Translations under genes and position numbers: made by a program | Shown: in pieces, positions 24,882-32,314 of the stretch | Layout of the letters: each line of letters starts with the position of its first letter | Position numbering within the stretch: position 1 is the first letter of the stretch | Source: Microvirga vignae | Lineage (GTDB): Bacteria > Pseudomonadota > Alphaproteobacteria > Rhizobiales > Beijerinckiaceae | DNA length: 43,531 nt | Direction of reading: 5' to 3' | Assembly: GCF_001017175.1 (NCBI RefSeq) | Contig: NZ_LCYG01000077.1 | Coordinates: forward strand, 1-43,531 | Notes under the pieces: model-generated | The model's input: the letters and a program-made list of their open reading frames with translations, nothing else | What the model was told of the DNA's origin: nothing | Database searches by the model: none

Positions 24882-26322
24882 TCTGCACCTGCTCGACCTG
24901 TCGCAAGCGTCCGCTGCAATCGCCGAAGGGCGGGTGACCAGCGTAGCGCTGACCGAAAACGCGCTGCGTCGGATCGAGGCACTGAATGGAACACTGAACT
25001 GTTTCATCCGCGTCGATGCGGCAGAGGCCTTGGAGACAGCGCACGAGCGCGACCGGGAACTCGCGGCTGGCCACAGCCGGGGCCCCCTGCATGGCATCCC
25101 GCTGGCGCATAAGGATATGTTTGATCGCGCCGGCCATGTCTCGACCGGCGGAACCAAGATCCTGCGGGATCGTGTGGCAGAAGAGACATCGACGGTCCTG
25201 GAACGGCTCGACGCCGCGGGAGCGGTGGACCTGGGCGGACTGCACATGTCGGAGTTCGCGGCTGGACCGACGGGACACAATGTCCATTACGGCGCCTGCC
25301 GGAATGCCTATGACCAGGACCGGGTTTCCGGCGGATCGTCGAGCGGCTCGGGGACGGCGGTAGGCGCCCGTCTCGTCTACGGGGCGCTCGGCTCCGACAC
25401 CGGCGGATCGATCCGGCTGCCAGCCGCAGCCAACGGCCTTGTCGGCCTGAAGGCGACATACGGGCGGGTCAGCCGTCATGGCGCGGTCGCGCGCTCCTGG
25501 AGCCTCGACCATATCGGGCCTCTCGCCCGCACCGTGCGCGACGCTGCTCTGATCTTCCAGGCCGTCGCAGGTCCTGATCCGCGCGATCCGACCACGGCTC
25601 ATCAGCCGCCCTTCACACTCCCGGAGTTTCGGGCCGACCAGGACCTGAAGGGCCTGCGGGTCGGCGTGCCCGGTGACGAGGCACTGGCGAGTGTCCACCC
25701 GGAGGTCCGCGCCGCGCTGGAAGAGAGCCTGAGGGTGCTGGAGCGCCTGGGCGCTACGATTAAGCGCACCCGGCATCCAGACCTGAAGCCGCTCTACAGC
25801 GCCGCCGAAACGATCATCAAGTCGGAAGCCGCCGCCATGCACAGGCAGTGGCTTGCAAGCCGGCCGCAGGACTACGCCTCCAATGTGCGGGTGCGGATCG
25901 AGGCCGGTCTTGCAATTACTGCCACGCAGTACATCGATGCCCTGCGACTGCGTACACATTTCACGCGCGATTTCCTCCATAACACGATGGATGGGATCGA
26001 CGTCCTGCATCTGCCGACCATTCCCTTCCCGGTCCCACGGATCGAGGATACCGACGTCGAGGCCGCCACCGGCGAGCGGGTGTTGGAAGTCGTCAGCGGC
26101 ATGACGCAGTTCACGCGTCCGATCTCGCTATTGGGTCTCCCCTCGCTCAATCTGCCCTGCGGCTTCTCGAGCGACGGCTTGCCCATGGGATTTCAGCTGA
26201 TCGGGCGTCCCTTCGCGGAGGCGCGCCTCTTCGTCGTTGGGCATGCCTATCAAACGGCGACGGATTTTCATCGACAAGCGCCTGCGGTGGCGGAGCGGAC
26301 GAGCCGCGCCACTGCGGAGTGA
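24874..26322 (+). CDS. Amidase-signature hydrolase (482 aa)
   Basis: Third amidase-signature enzyme: Lys80 in GIPLAHKD, cis-Ser155 in SGGSSSGSG and Ser179 in GSDTGGSIR. I use the ATG at 24874 (MNNLHLLDLSQASAAI) because it aligns with the other amidases and overlaps the small upstream gene by 8 nt; the frame from 24784 would start inside that gene. Motif spacing is identical to the amidases at 28 and 29373, but the stretch between Lys80 and the cis-Ser differs, so specificity is probably different. It is followed after 51 nt by a PuuE-like gene, suggesting consecutive ring-opening and amide-hydrolysis steps. Confidence 0.93.
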   Translation: MNNLHLLDLSQASAAIAEGRVTSVALTENALRRIEALNGTLNCFIRVDAAEALETAHERDRELAAGHSRGPLHGIPLAHKDMFDRAGHVSTGGTKILRDRVAEETSTVLERLDAAGAVDLGGLHMSEFAAGPTGHNVHYGACRNAYDQDRVSGGSSSGSGTAVGARLVYGALGSDTGGSIRLPAAANGLVGLKATYGRVSRHGAVARSWSLDHIGPLARTVRDAALIFQAVAGPDPRDPTTAHQPPFTLPEFRADQDLKGLRVGVPGDEALASVHPEVRAALEESLRVLERLGATIKRTRHPDLKPLYSAAETIIKSEAAAMHRQWLASRPQDYASNVRVRIEAGLAITATQYIDALRLRTHFTRDFLHNTMDGIDVLHLPTIPFPVPRIEDTDVEAATGERVLEVVSGMTQFTRPISLLGLPSLNLPCGFSSDGLPMGFQLIGRPFAEARLFVVGHAYQTATDFHRQAPAVAERTSRATAE

Positions 26323-26373
26323 CGTCACTGGGGCATGGCGTCTTAGACATCAGCACAATTGGGAGAACCGGGT

Positions 26374-27270
26374 ATGCTCGAAGATCATGGACGCTACGCC
26401 TATTCCAGCATCGATTCACGGCCCGTCTACGACTGGCCGGGCGGCAAGCGGCTTGCCGTGTACATCGCCATGAACATCGAGGTATTCCGCTATGGCAAGG
26501 GCAAGGGCGCTGCCATCGCGCCGCCCGACCAGGCCAACAGCCACAGCGTCTATTCGTTCCGCGACTACGGAAACCGCGTTGGCTTCTGGCGGCTCATGAA
26601 TCTCTTTGACAAGCTGGATCTCCCGGTCGAGCATCAGCTCAACACCGCCGTCTATGAGCATTGCCCCGAAATCATGGAGCGGATCCGCGCGCGCAAGGAC
26701 GAGATTCTCGGACACGGGATCACCAACTCGGACGAGCAGGGAGGCCTCTCGGAAGAGGAGGAGCGCAAGCTCATCGAGGACTGTACCTCCGTCATCGAAA
26801 AGCACGAGGGGATCAGGCCGACCGGCTGGATGAGCCCTTGGCTCTCCAATTCCAATAACACCTTGGATCTCCTTCAGGAGGCCGGCTACCGCTACACCAT
26901 GGACTGGACGATGGATGACCAGCCGGTTTGGGCGAAGACGCGCTCCGGGCGGATTCTGCTAATGCCCTATCCCATCGAGAACAACGACAACCGGGCTCTC
27001 GTCTGGTACCGCTACAGCTCGGCCGAATTCGCCGACATGATCGTTGGCACCTTCGACGAAATGCTGGAGCAGTCGAAGGACCGGCCGCTGGTGTTCCCGA
27101 TCTCGCTGCATCCGTTCCTCGTCGGCCGGCCCTACCGGCTCCGGGAGCTGCGCCGCGCGCTGGAACACATTGCAAGCCACCGCGACAAGGTCTGGCTGAC
27201 CCGTCCGGGCGACATCAGCCGCCACATCGAGGGCCTGCCCGAAGGCACTGTGCCCGGTGACGACTATTAA
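26374..27270 (+). CDS. PuuE/imidase-type polysaccharide deacetylase-fold hydrolase (298 aa)
   Basis: Fourth PuuE-like hydrolase, with RPVYDWPGGKRLAVYI, RDYGNRVGFWRLM, LGHGITNSD, DWTMDDQPVW and HPFLVGRPYR. It is most like the gene at 13019-13918. The ATG at 26374 (MLEDHGRY) has GGGAGAA at 26361-26367; the TTG at 26359 is less likely. It lies in one operon with an amidase and a flavin reductase. The expected reaction is hydrolytic opening of a cyclic imide or ureide; the half-amide product would be a natural substrate for the amidase next door, which is inference from known imide degradation. Confidence 0.88.
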   Translation: MLEDHGRYAYSSIDSRPVYDWPGGKRLAVYIAMNIEVFRYGKGKGAAIAPPDQANSHSVYSFRDYGNRVGFWRLMNLFDKLDLPVEHQLNTAVYEHCPEIMERIRARKDEILGHGITNSDEQGGLSEEEERKLIEDCTSVIEKHEGIRPTGWMSPWLSNSNNTLDLLQEAGYRYTMDWTMDDQPVWAKTRSGRILLMPYPIENNDNRALVWYRYSSAEFADMIVGTFDEMLEQSKDRPLVFPISLHPFLVGRPYRLRELRRALEHIASHRDKVWLTRPGDISRHIEGLPEGTVPGDDY

Positions 27271-27378
27271 CCGCAGGCTTCGCGCCTGCGCATCGCGCGC
27301 ACGCCAAGACCAGCTCTGGAGTGCGCACTCCCGGCTTCTGGCACGCCGGTACCATTCCCGGCCGGCGGAGGGATGCAC

Positions 27379-28023
27379 ATGAAAATCGATATTCGCAGTC
27401 TCGGGGCGAATGACCAGTATAAGGTGATGTCGTCGGTCGTGGTGCCGCGGCCGATCGCGCTGGTCTCAAGCCGCTCTCCGGCTGGCATTGACAATGTCGC
27501 GCCTTACAGCCTCTTCAACATGTTCGGCGAGGATCCGCCCGTCGTCATTCTGGGCCTTCAGGACCACCATGACCGGAGGATCAAGGACACGACGCTCAAC
27601 ATCGTGGAGACCGGCGAATACGCGATCAACCTGGTGGACGAGGGCATCGCCAATGCGATGAACATCTGCGCAACCGAGTTTCCAGAGGAGATCAATGAGG
27701 CCGACATGGCCGGCCTGACGCTCGCTCCCTGCGATCTGGTGAAGGCGTCGCGGGTCGTAGAAGCGCCAGTGACCTTGGAATGCAAGCGCATTGCGTTGGT
27801 CCAGGTCGCGCCCCAGCGCAAGATCGCGATCGGAGAGGTCATGATGATGCACGTGCGCGATGGCCTGATGGACCCGGATACGCTGCGGATCGACATCGAC
27901 GCCTACAGGCCTGTCGGCCGCCTGTTTGCTTCCCTTTACACGCGCACGCGTGACCGGTTCGAGATGAAACGTCTGAGCTACGACGAGTGGCTTAAGGAGA
28001 ACCGCGCCTTAAATCGGGAGTGA
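27379..28023 (+). CDS. Flavin reductase-like (FMN-binding split-barrel) protein (214 aa)
   Basis: Flavin reductase-like domain protein. The N-terminal VVPRPIALVSSRSPAG with NVAPYSLFNMFGEDPP is the FMN-binding split-barrel signature, and the middle YAINLVDEGIANAMN segment fits. Such proteins supply reduced flavin to monooxygenases or act alone; no oxygenase is in the window. The ATG at 27379 has GGAGG at 27367-27371 with good spacing; an ATG at 27373 is too close. It closes the 24624-28023 operon and converges on the TauE gene. Confidence 0.87.
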   Translation: MKIDIRSLGANDQYKVMSSVVVPRPIALVSSRSPAGIDNVAPYSLFNMFGEDPPVVILGLQDHHDRRIKDTTLNIVETGEYAINLVDEGIANAMNICATEFPEEINEADMAGLTLAPCDLVKASRVVEAPVTLECKRIALVQVAPQRKIAIGEVMMMHVRDGLMDPDTLRIDIDAYRPVGRLFASLYTRTRDRFEMKRLSYDEWLKENRALNRE

Positions 28024-28053
28024 TGCGGCGCCACAGCCTCAAAGGATGCCGTC

Positions 28054-28812
28054 TTACCCCAGAAGGTGAGACAGTCCTTGATAGGTCAGTCTGAGGGAAA
28101 GGAGGAGAAGTCCAGTCTGGACAACAACGAAGAACTCGCGTTCCGGAATGATACGAACCAGCCGCACACCGACAAGCGTCGCCAGGATTCCGGCTGGAAC
28201 GAGAAGAGCTGAAGATCGCAGGCTCGCCGGCGAGAGCTGGCCGAGAGCCCAGTAGGGCACGAGCTTCGTCGCGTTGATGATTGCGAACAGAATGGTCGTC
28301 GTGCCCGCATAGATCATTTTTTCCAGCCTCTGGGGGAGCACATAGAGTTGATATGGCGGTCCTCCGGCATGAGAAACAAAGCTCGTAAATCCCGATAGGG
28401 CCCCCCAGAAGAGGCCCCGCCCCACATCGGCCGGCTGAGGCTTGATGGGCGCGTGCCGTCTCAGCCAGTTGTTGAGGCAAAATGCGATGCCGACGCTTCC
28501 GACGAGCACGGCCACGGACGCTTCGGTGACAAACGACGCTGTCGCCCACCCAACGCCGACCCCGGCAATCGCTGCCGGGGTAAGAATCTTCAGGTTCCGG
28601 GGATCGTAGTCGCGGCGATAAAACCACAGCCCGAACATGTCCGTGATGACGTAGATGGGGAGGAGCAGACCGGCGGCTTCGAGCGGAGACGTGACGAGCG
28701 CCAGAAGCGGTACGCTGACCATCCCAACGACCGGCAGGCCTCCTTTCGCCAATCCCACCAGCATCGCGGCTGGAATGGCAACTGCGTAGAATGTGAGCGA
28801 TACATCCAACAT
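28054..28812 (-). CDS. TauE/SafE-family sulfite/anion exporter-type permease (252 aa)
   Basis: Integral membrane protein of the TauE/SafE family, with about eight hydrophobic segments and the family blocks VGLAKGGLPVVGM near the N-terminus and GFTSFVSHAGGPPYQLYVLP in the middle. These proteins move sulfur-containing or organic anions across the inner membrane. The ATG at 28812 (MLDVSLTFYAV) is preferred; the frame from 28881 adds a charged, unrelated leader. It is divergent from the 29158 operon with an operator between, and a perfect TATAAT on its strand at 28961-28956. The substrate is unknown. Confidence 0.88.
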   Translation of the reverse strand: MLDVSLTFYAVAIPAAMLVGLAKGGLPVVGMVSVPLLALVTSPLEAAGLLLPIYVITDMFGLWFYRRDYDPRNLKILTPAAIAGVGVGWATASFVTEASVAVLVGSVGIAFCLNNWLRRHAPIKPQPADVGRGLFWGALSGFTSFVSHAGGPPYQLYVLPQRLEKMIYAGTTTILFAIINATKLVPYWALGQLSPASLRSSALLVPAGILATLVGVRLVRIIPEREFFVVVQTGLLLLSLRLTYQGLSHLLG

Positions 28813-28970
28813 TGATCGTATTTTGGTTCCGCCACGTCGAAACAGGGCTCCGAACGTGCATTCGTCGCTGGCCCTGCGCAATCAACGTCACATCCTGACC
28901 AACGAAGTGGCCGCGCCGCTATAAATCCAGAGACACTCCAACCAGATTTCGCAGCATTATACTTACTACA

Positions 28971-28985
28971 GTAAACTGTTGACAG
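28971..28985. promoter_or_regulatory. Operator site 5 of the shared 15-bp motif
   Basis: The plus strand reads GTAAACTGTTGACAG, identical to the reverse complement of site 3. It lies in the 345-nt divergent region between TauE (minus) and the AtzG-like/amidase/TTT operon (plus). Apart from promoters, nothing else is seen in 28813-29157. Confidence 0.75.
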
Positions 28986-29006
28986 CTATTTCTCAGGTTT
29001 TACAAT
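28979..29006 (+). promoter_or_regulatory. Strong predicted sigma-70 promoter of the amidase-TTT operon
   Basis: A consensus TTGACA (28979-28984), a 16-nt spacer and TACAAT (29001-29006). The -35 is inside operator site 5, so binding would repress. It would drive 29158-33841. Confidence 0.68.
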
Positions 29007-29157
29007 CCGAACATGACAACAGCCGGCGCCGGGATTGGTGCTGTCGAAAAAGAGGTCCGATAATTCAAATATATGCTTGGCAGCAGGCAGCAGAGGAACT
29101 CGACTTGGACAATGCTCCTCTACCTCTCATGCATGGCTCAAGGATCGGGAGATTTTG

Positions 29158-29376
29158 ATGAGTTCTCATGATACGGATCCGGCGCGAGCGCAGAAGAGGC
29201 CGGACCCAGCTCGCGCACAGGTCGAAGCCGCGAACCTTGAGACGGTTTTTGCTGCCTTTCCCGACGACGTGCTGATGGCGATGGAGCAGGCCGTCCGATA
29301 CAACAAAGCCATTTCAGAGCAGAAGATCCCGAAGCGGCTTCTCAGGGCGATTTTCGTGCCGGAGCCGAACCCATGA
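29158..29376 (+). CDS. Small AtzG/GatC-like amidase partner (72 aa)
   Basis: A 72-aa protein with the shared segment FPDDVLMAMEQA, like FPADVALAVQDA in the 66-aa gene at 1416, and a proline-containing tail (IFVPEPNP). The ATG at 29158 has GGGAGA upstream; the frame extends to 29035 without support. The stop overlaps the amidase ATG by 4 nt (ATGA). The N-terminus contains a short duplicated DPARAQ (DPARAQKRP, DPARAQVEA). An AtzG/GatC-like structural subunit is inferred. Confidence 0.73.
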   Translation: MSSHDTDPARAQKRPDPARAQVEAANLETVFAAFPDDVLMAMEQAVRYNKAISEQKIPKRLLRAIFVPEPNP

Positions 29377-30746
29377 GCGAGATCGCATGGCTTTCGGCAA
29401 CAGAGCTGGCTTCGGCATACCGGACACGCGAACTGTCGCCCGTGACCGTCGTCGAGCATCTGCTCGAACGGATTTCGGGCCTCGACGCGAGGATCAACGT
29501 CTTCGTGCATCTCGATGTGGAGGGTGCCCTCCGGCAGGCAAAAGAAGCGGAGACCAACATCCTCGCCAGACGGGAGCGCGGTCCCCTTCATGGCGTTCCG
29601 GTCGGCATAAAAGACATCATCGATGTTGCGGGTCTGCCGACGACCTGCCATTCCCGCATGCTGACCGACAACATCTCCAGGGAGGATGCAGAATGCGTAA
29701 TGCGCCTGCGAGATGCCGGAGCGATCATTCTCGGCAAGGTCGCGACACATGAGTTTGCGATAGGTGGGCCTTCCTTCGATCTTCCTTATCCCCCCGCACG
29801 CAATCCTTGGAATCCGGATCACCACCCCGGTGGATCGTCATCTGGATCCGGAGCTGGTCTTGCGGCTGGCTTCTTCCCCCTGGCCCTCGGGACCGACACC
29901 GGAGGTTCTGTGCGTAACCCAGCGGGTGCGTGCGGAGTCATCGGGTTGAAGCCAACCTATGAGCGGGTCTCGCGCAAGGGTGTCTTTCCGCTCTCCTGGA
30001 CCTTGGATAATGTCGGCCCGATGGGCAGGCGTGTCGAGGATGTCTCTCTCCTTTTGGATGTGCTTACAGGCAGGGAGCGTTCCTCACCTCAGCTGGACCG
30101 GGATATTACCGGCATGCGTATCGGTTTCGTGCGAAGATTTCATGAGCAGGATTATGTTGCCGGGCCAGATACCGCCGCTGCGCTCGAGACAGCAGCGAGT
30201 GTGCTGGCAGAACTCGGTGCCATCGTCACAGATATCGAGTTGCCGCCACTTCAGGATTTCGCCGCCGTCAGCCGAACGATCCTCACGTCCGAGGGCTGGT
30301 CGATCCATGGCGAGGCAATGCGTGCGCACCCGCAAAAATACGGAAAGCTGAGTCGGCAGCGACTGCTGGTCGGAGCTTTCATCACATCGGAAAACTACAT
30401 TCGGGCGAGAATGCTAGCCGCGAAGCTGCGGCAGGATGTGGATGATGCGTTCAGCAGAGTTGATGTTCTCCTCGCCGCCAACGCCATGAATCCCGCCTGC
30501 AGGATCGACGATGAGAAAGCTATCGCCACAAACTATCTCCAGCACGCACGCGCGCCTTTCAACGTGACTGGACATCCGGCACTGTCGATGATGTGCGGGC
30601 TCTCGCAACAAGGCATGCCCATCGCCATGCAGCTCATCGGGCCCCGGCAACGGGAAGATGTCGTCTTCCGGGTAGCGGCCGCGTATGAGCGCGCCACGGA
30701 TTGGATAGCGATGAAGCCGCCAGCCTTCGCGGGTTCGACATGTTGA
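29373..30746 (+). CDS. Amidase-signature hydrolase (457 aa), paralogue of the 28-1419 amidase
   Basis: Fourth amidase-signature enzyme: Lys80 in GVPVGIKD, cis-Ser155 in PGGSSSGSG and Ser179 in GTDTGGSVR. Long blocks are shared with the 28-1419 amidase (WLSATE start, IKDIIDVAGLPTTCHS, FDLP-(Y/F)-PPARNPW), and both are preceded by a coupled small gene. The module was therefore duplicated, in inverted orientation, across about 28 kb. It is followed by a TTT carrier, which suggests the product or substrate is a carboxylate. The exact amide is unknown. Confidence 0.93.
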   Translation: MSEIAWLSATELASAYRTRELSPVTVVEHLLERISGLDARINVFVHLDVEGALRQAKEAETNILARRERGPLHGVPVGIKDIIDVAGLPTTCHSRMLTDNISREDAECVMRLRDAGAIILGKVATHEFAIGGPSFDLPYPPARNPWNPDHHPGGSSSGSGAGLAAGFFPLALGTDTGGSVRNPAGACGVIGLKPTYERVSRKGVFPLSWTLDNVGPMGRRVEDVSLLLDVLTGRERSSPQLDRDITGMRIGFVRRFHEQDYVAGPDTAAALETAASVLAELGAIVTDIELPPLQDFAAVSRTILTSEGWSIHGEAMRAHPQKYGKLSRQRLLVGAFITSENYIRARMLAAKLRQDVDDAFSRVDVLLAANAMNPACRIDDEKAIATNYLQHARAPFNVTGHPALSMMCGLSQQGMPIAMQLIGPRQREDVVFRVAAAYERATDWIAMKPPAFAGSTC

Positions 30747-30842
30747 TGCTCAAGGTCATGAAAGGGACCTGCCAAAAAAGGGCGGTACTTGCTTACCGAC
30801 AGCTCTTCCGTTCGGAGAGCTTATGAAAAGGGAGGAAGAAAT

Positions 30843-31829
30843 ATGAGACATGTCGCAAGACGAATTGTTCAGGGCTTGGCGGCCGCGCTGGTACTGACCG
30901 CGGCTCCTTCGGCCCAGGCGCAGGACTATCCAAGCAGGGACATCACCTTCATCGTCCCGTTCAATCCGGGCGGCTCTTCCGATCCGCTCTCGCGCGCCTT
31001 CGCCGCCCAACTGGAGAAAGCCCTGTCCCGCAACGTCAACGTCGAAAACAAGCCCGGCGGATCCGCGACGATCGGCACCAATCTTGTCGTGCGCGCCAAT
31101 CCGGACGGCTACACTATCGGCCTCGGCGACAGCGCAGCGCTAATGTATCAACCGCTGGTCAACAAGGACTTGGCCTACAAAACGACCGACGATTACGAGA
31201 TCATCACGAAGCTCGCAGACGTGCCGGGCATGCTGGTCGTGCGTCCGGATGCCCCATGGAACACGTTCGAAGAGTTCCTGGCCGACGTGAAGAAGAGCCC
31301 GGGCAAGATCCGGGTCGGGGTGTCGGGTGTGCGGTCGATCTCGGACATGGTGGTCCAGCAGTTCAACCGCGCTGCCGATGTGAAGATCACAACGGTTCCA
31401 TTCACCGGCGGTGGCGGCGAGGCCTTGCTGGCGGTCATGGGCGGCCGGATCGAGGGTGCTGTCGGTTACGGTGGAAACACGATCGCTCAGATTGAAGCCG
31501 GCAAGCTGAAGGTGCTGGGAGTGTTTGCGAAAGGAAAGTATGAGCCTGTTCCGAACGCAATGTCGATCCCCGATGCAGGCTATAATGCCACCATACCATC
31601 CGGCTATTCCGTGATCGCGCCGAAGGGGTTGCCGAATGATGTCCGAGAAAAGCTGGTTGCGGCCTCGCAGGAAGCGGTGCGGAGCCCGGAGTTCAAGGAG
31701 TTCACTAAGAAAAACGGTTTCGTGCTCGATTTGAAAAGTCCCCATGAGGTCTCTGCCGAGCTGGGTGAACTCAGAAATGAGTTTGTTGGCTTGATCGAGT
31801 GGCTCGATAAGAAGAGTGCCGCCAAATGA
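30843..31829 (+). CDS. Tripartite tricarboxylate transporter substrate-binding protein (TctC/Bug family, 328 aa)
   Basis: Bug-family periplasmic binding protein. Signal peptide: positively charged MRHVARRIVQ, hydrophobic core, AQA/QDYP cleavage near residue 27. The mature start has YPSRDITFIVPFNPGGSSD, the classical Bug ligand loop. The ATG at 30843 follows GGGAGGAAG; the frame from 30789 is not native. It lies 96 nt after the amidase gene, probably on the same transcript. Bug proteins bind carboxylates or amides of them; the ligand here is unknown. Confidence 0.94.
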   Translation: MRHVARRIVQGLAAALVLTAAPSAQAQDYPSRDITFIVPFNPGGSSDPLSRAFAAQLEKALSRNVNVENKPGGSATIGTNLVVRANPDGYTIGLGDSAALMYQPLVNKDLAYKTTDDYEIITKLADVPGMLVVRPDAPWNTFEEFLADVKKSPGKIRVGVSGVRSISDMVVQQFNRAADVKITTVPFTGGGGEALLAVMGGRIEGAVGYGGNTIAQIEAGKLKVLGVFAKGKYEPVPNAMSIPDAGYNATIPSGYSVIAPKGLPNDVREKLVAASQEAVRSPEFKEFTKKNGFVLDLKSPHEVSAELGELRNEFVGLIEWLDKKSAAK

Positions 31830-32299
31830 TGTCTGCTTCTCTCCAGAAGCGTAAGGGATATCTCACTATCGGCGGCATCGGTACATTCCTTGCCGCCGGG
31901 TATCTCAGCATGGCGCTCCAGTTGCCTCTCGGCCAACTGGAGCAGCCCGGAGCGGCGGTTTTCCCACTCATTGCTGGCGCTCTTTTCCTGCTCGGCAGCC
32001 TAGCCGCCCTATGGGAGGGCTGGACGATGGATCCGGCCGAGCAGATCGCTGTCCCGGCAGGCACGAACCTTGTGCGGCTGCTGAGCCTAATCGGTCTGCT
32101 GCTGGGCTATTTTATCCTATTGCCGTGGGCAGGCCAGCTGATCAGCAGCACACTGTTCTGCGCATTGCTGATGCGCATCCTGTCTAACCTCCCATGGCCG
32201 CGTATTGCCGTGTATTCGATGATAATAACGGGGGCACTGTACGTGGTATTTATCTACCTGCTCAAAGTGCCGCTGCCACGCGGTATGCTGTTCAGCTAA
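31826..32299 (+). CDS. TTT transporter small membrane subunit (TctB family, 157 aa)
   Basis: Small membrane protein with about four hydrophobic helices (LTIGGIGTFLAAGYLSM, FPLIAGALFLLGSLAAL, LLSLIGLLLGYFILLP, VYSMIITGALYVVFIYLL) and the TctB-like QPGAAVFPLI segment. The ATG overlaps the TctC-type stop by 4 nt. It is needed for TctA function in this carrier family. Confidence 0.92.
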   Translation: MMSASLQKRKGYLTIGGIGTFLAAGYLSMALQLPLGQLEQPGAAVFPLIAGALFLLGSLAALWEGWTMDPAEQIAVPAGTNLVRLLSLIGLLLGYFILLPWAGQLISSTLFCALLMRILSNLPWPRIAVYSMIITGALYVVFIYLLKVPLPRGMLFS

Positions 32300-32314
32300 C
32301 GTGGATCGACCGTC

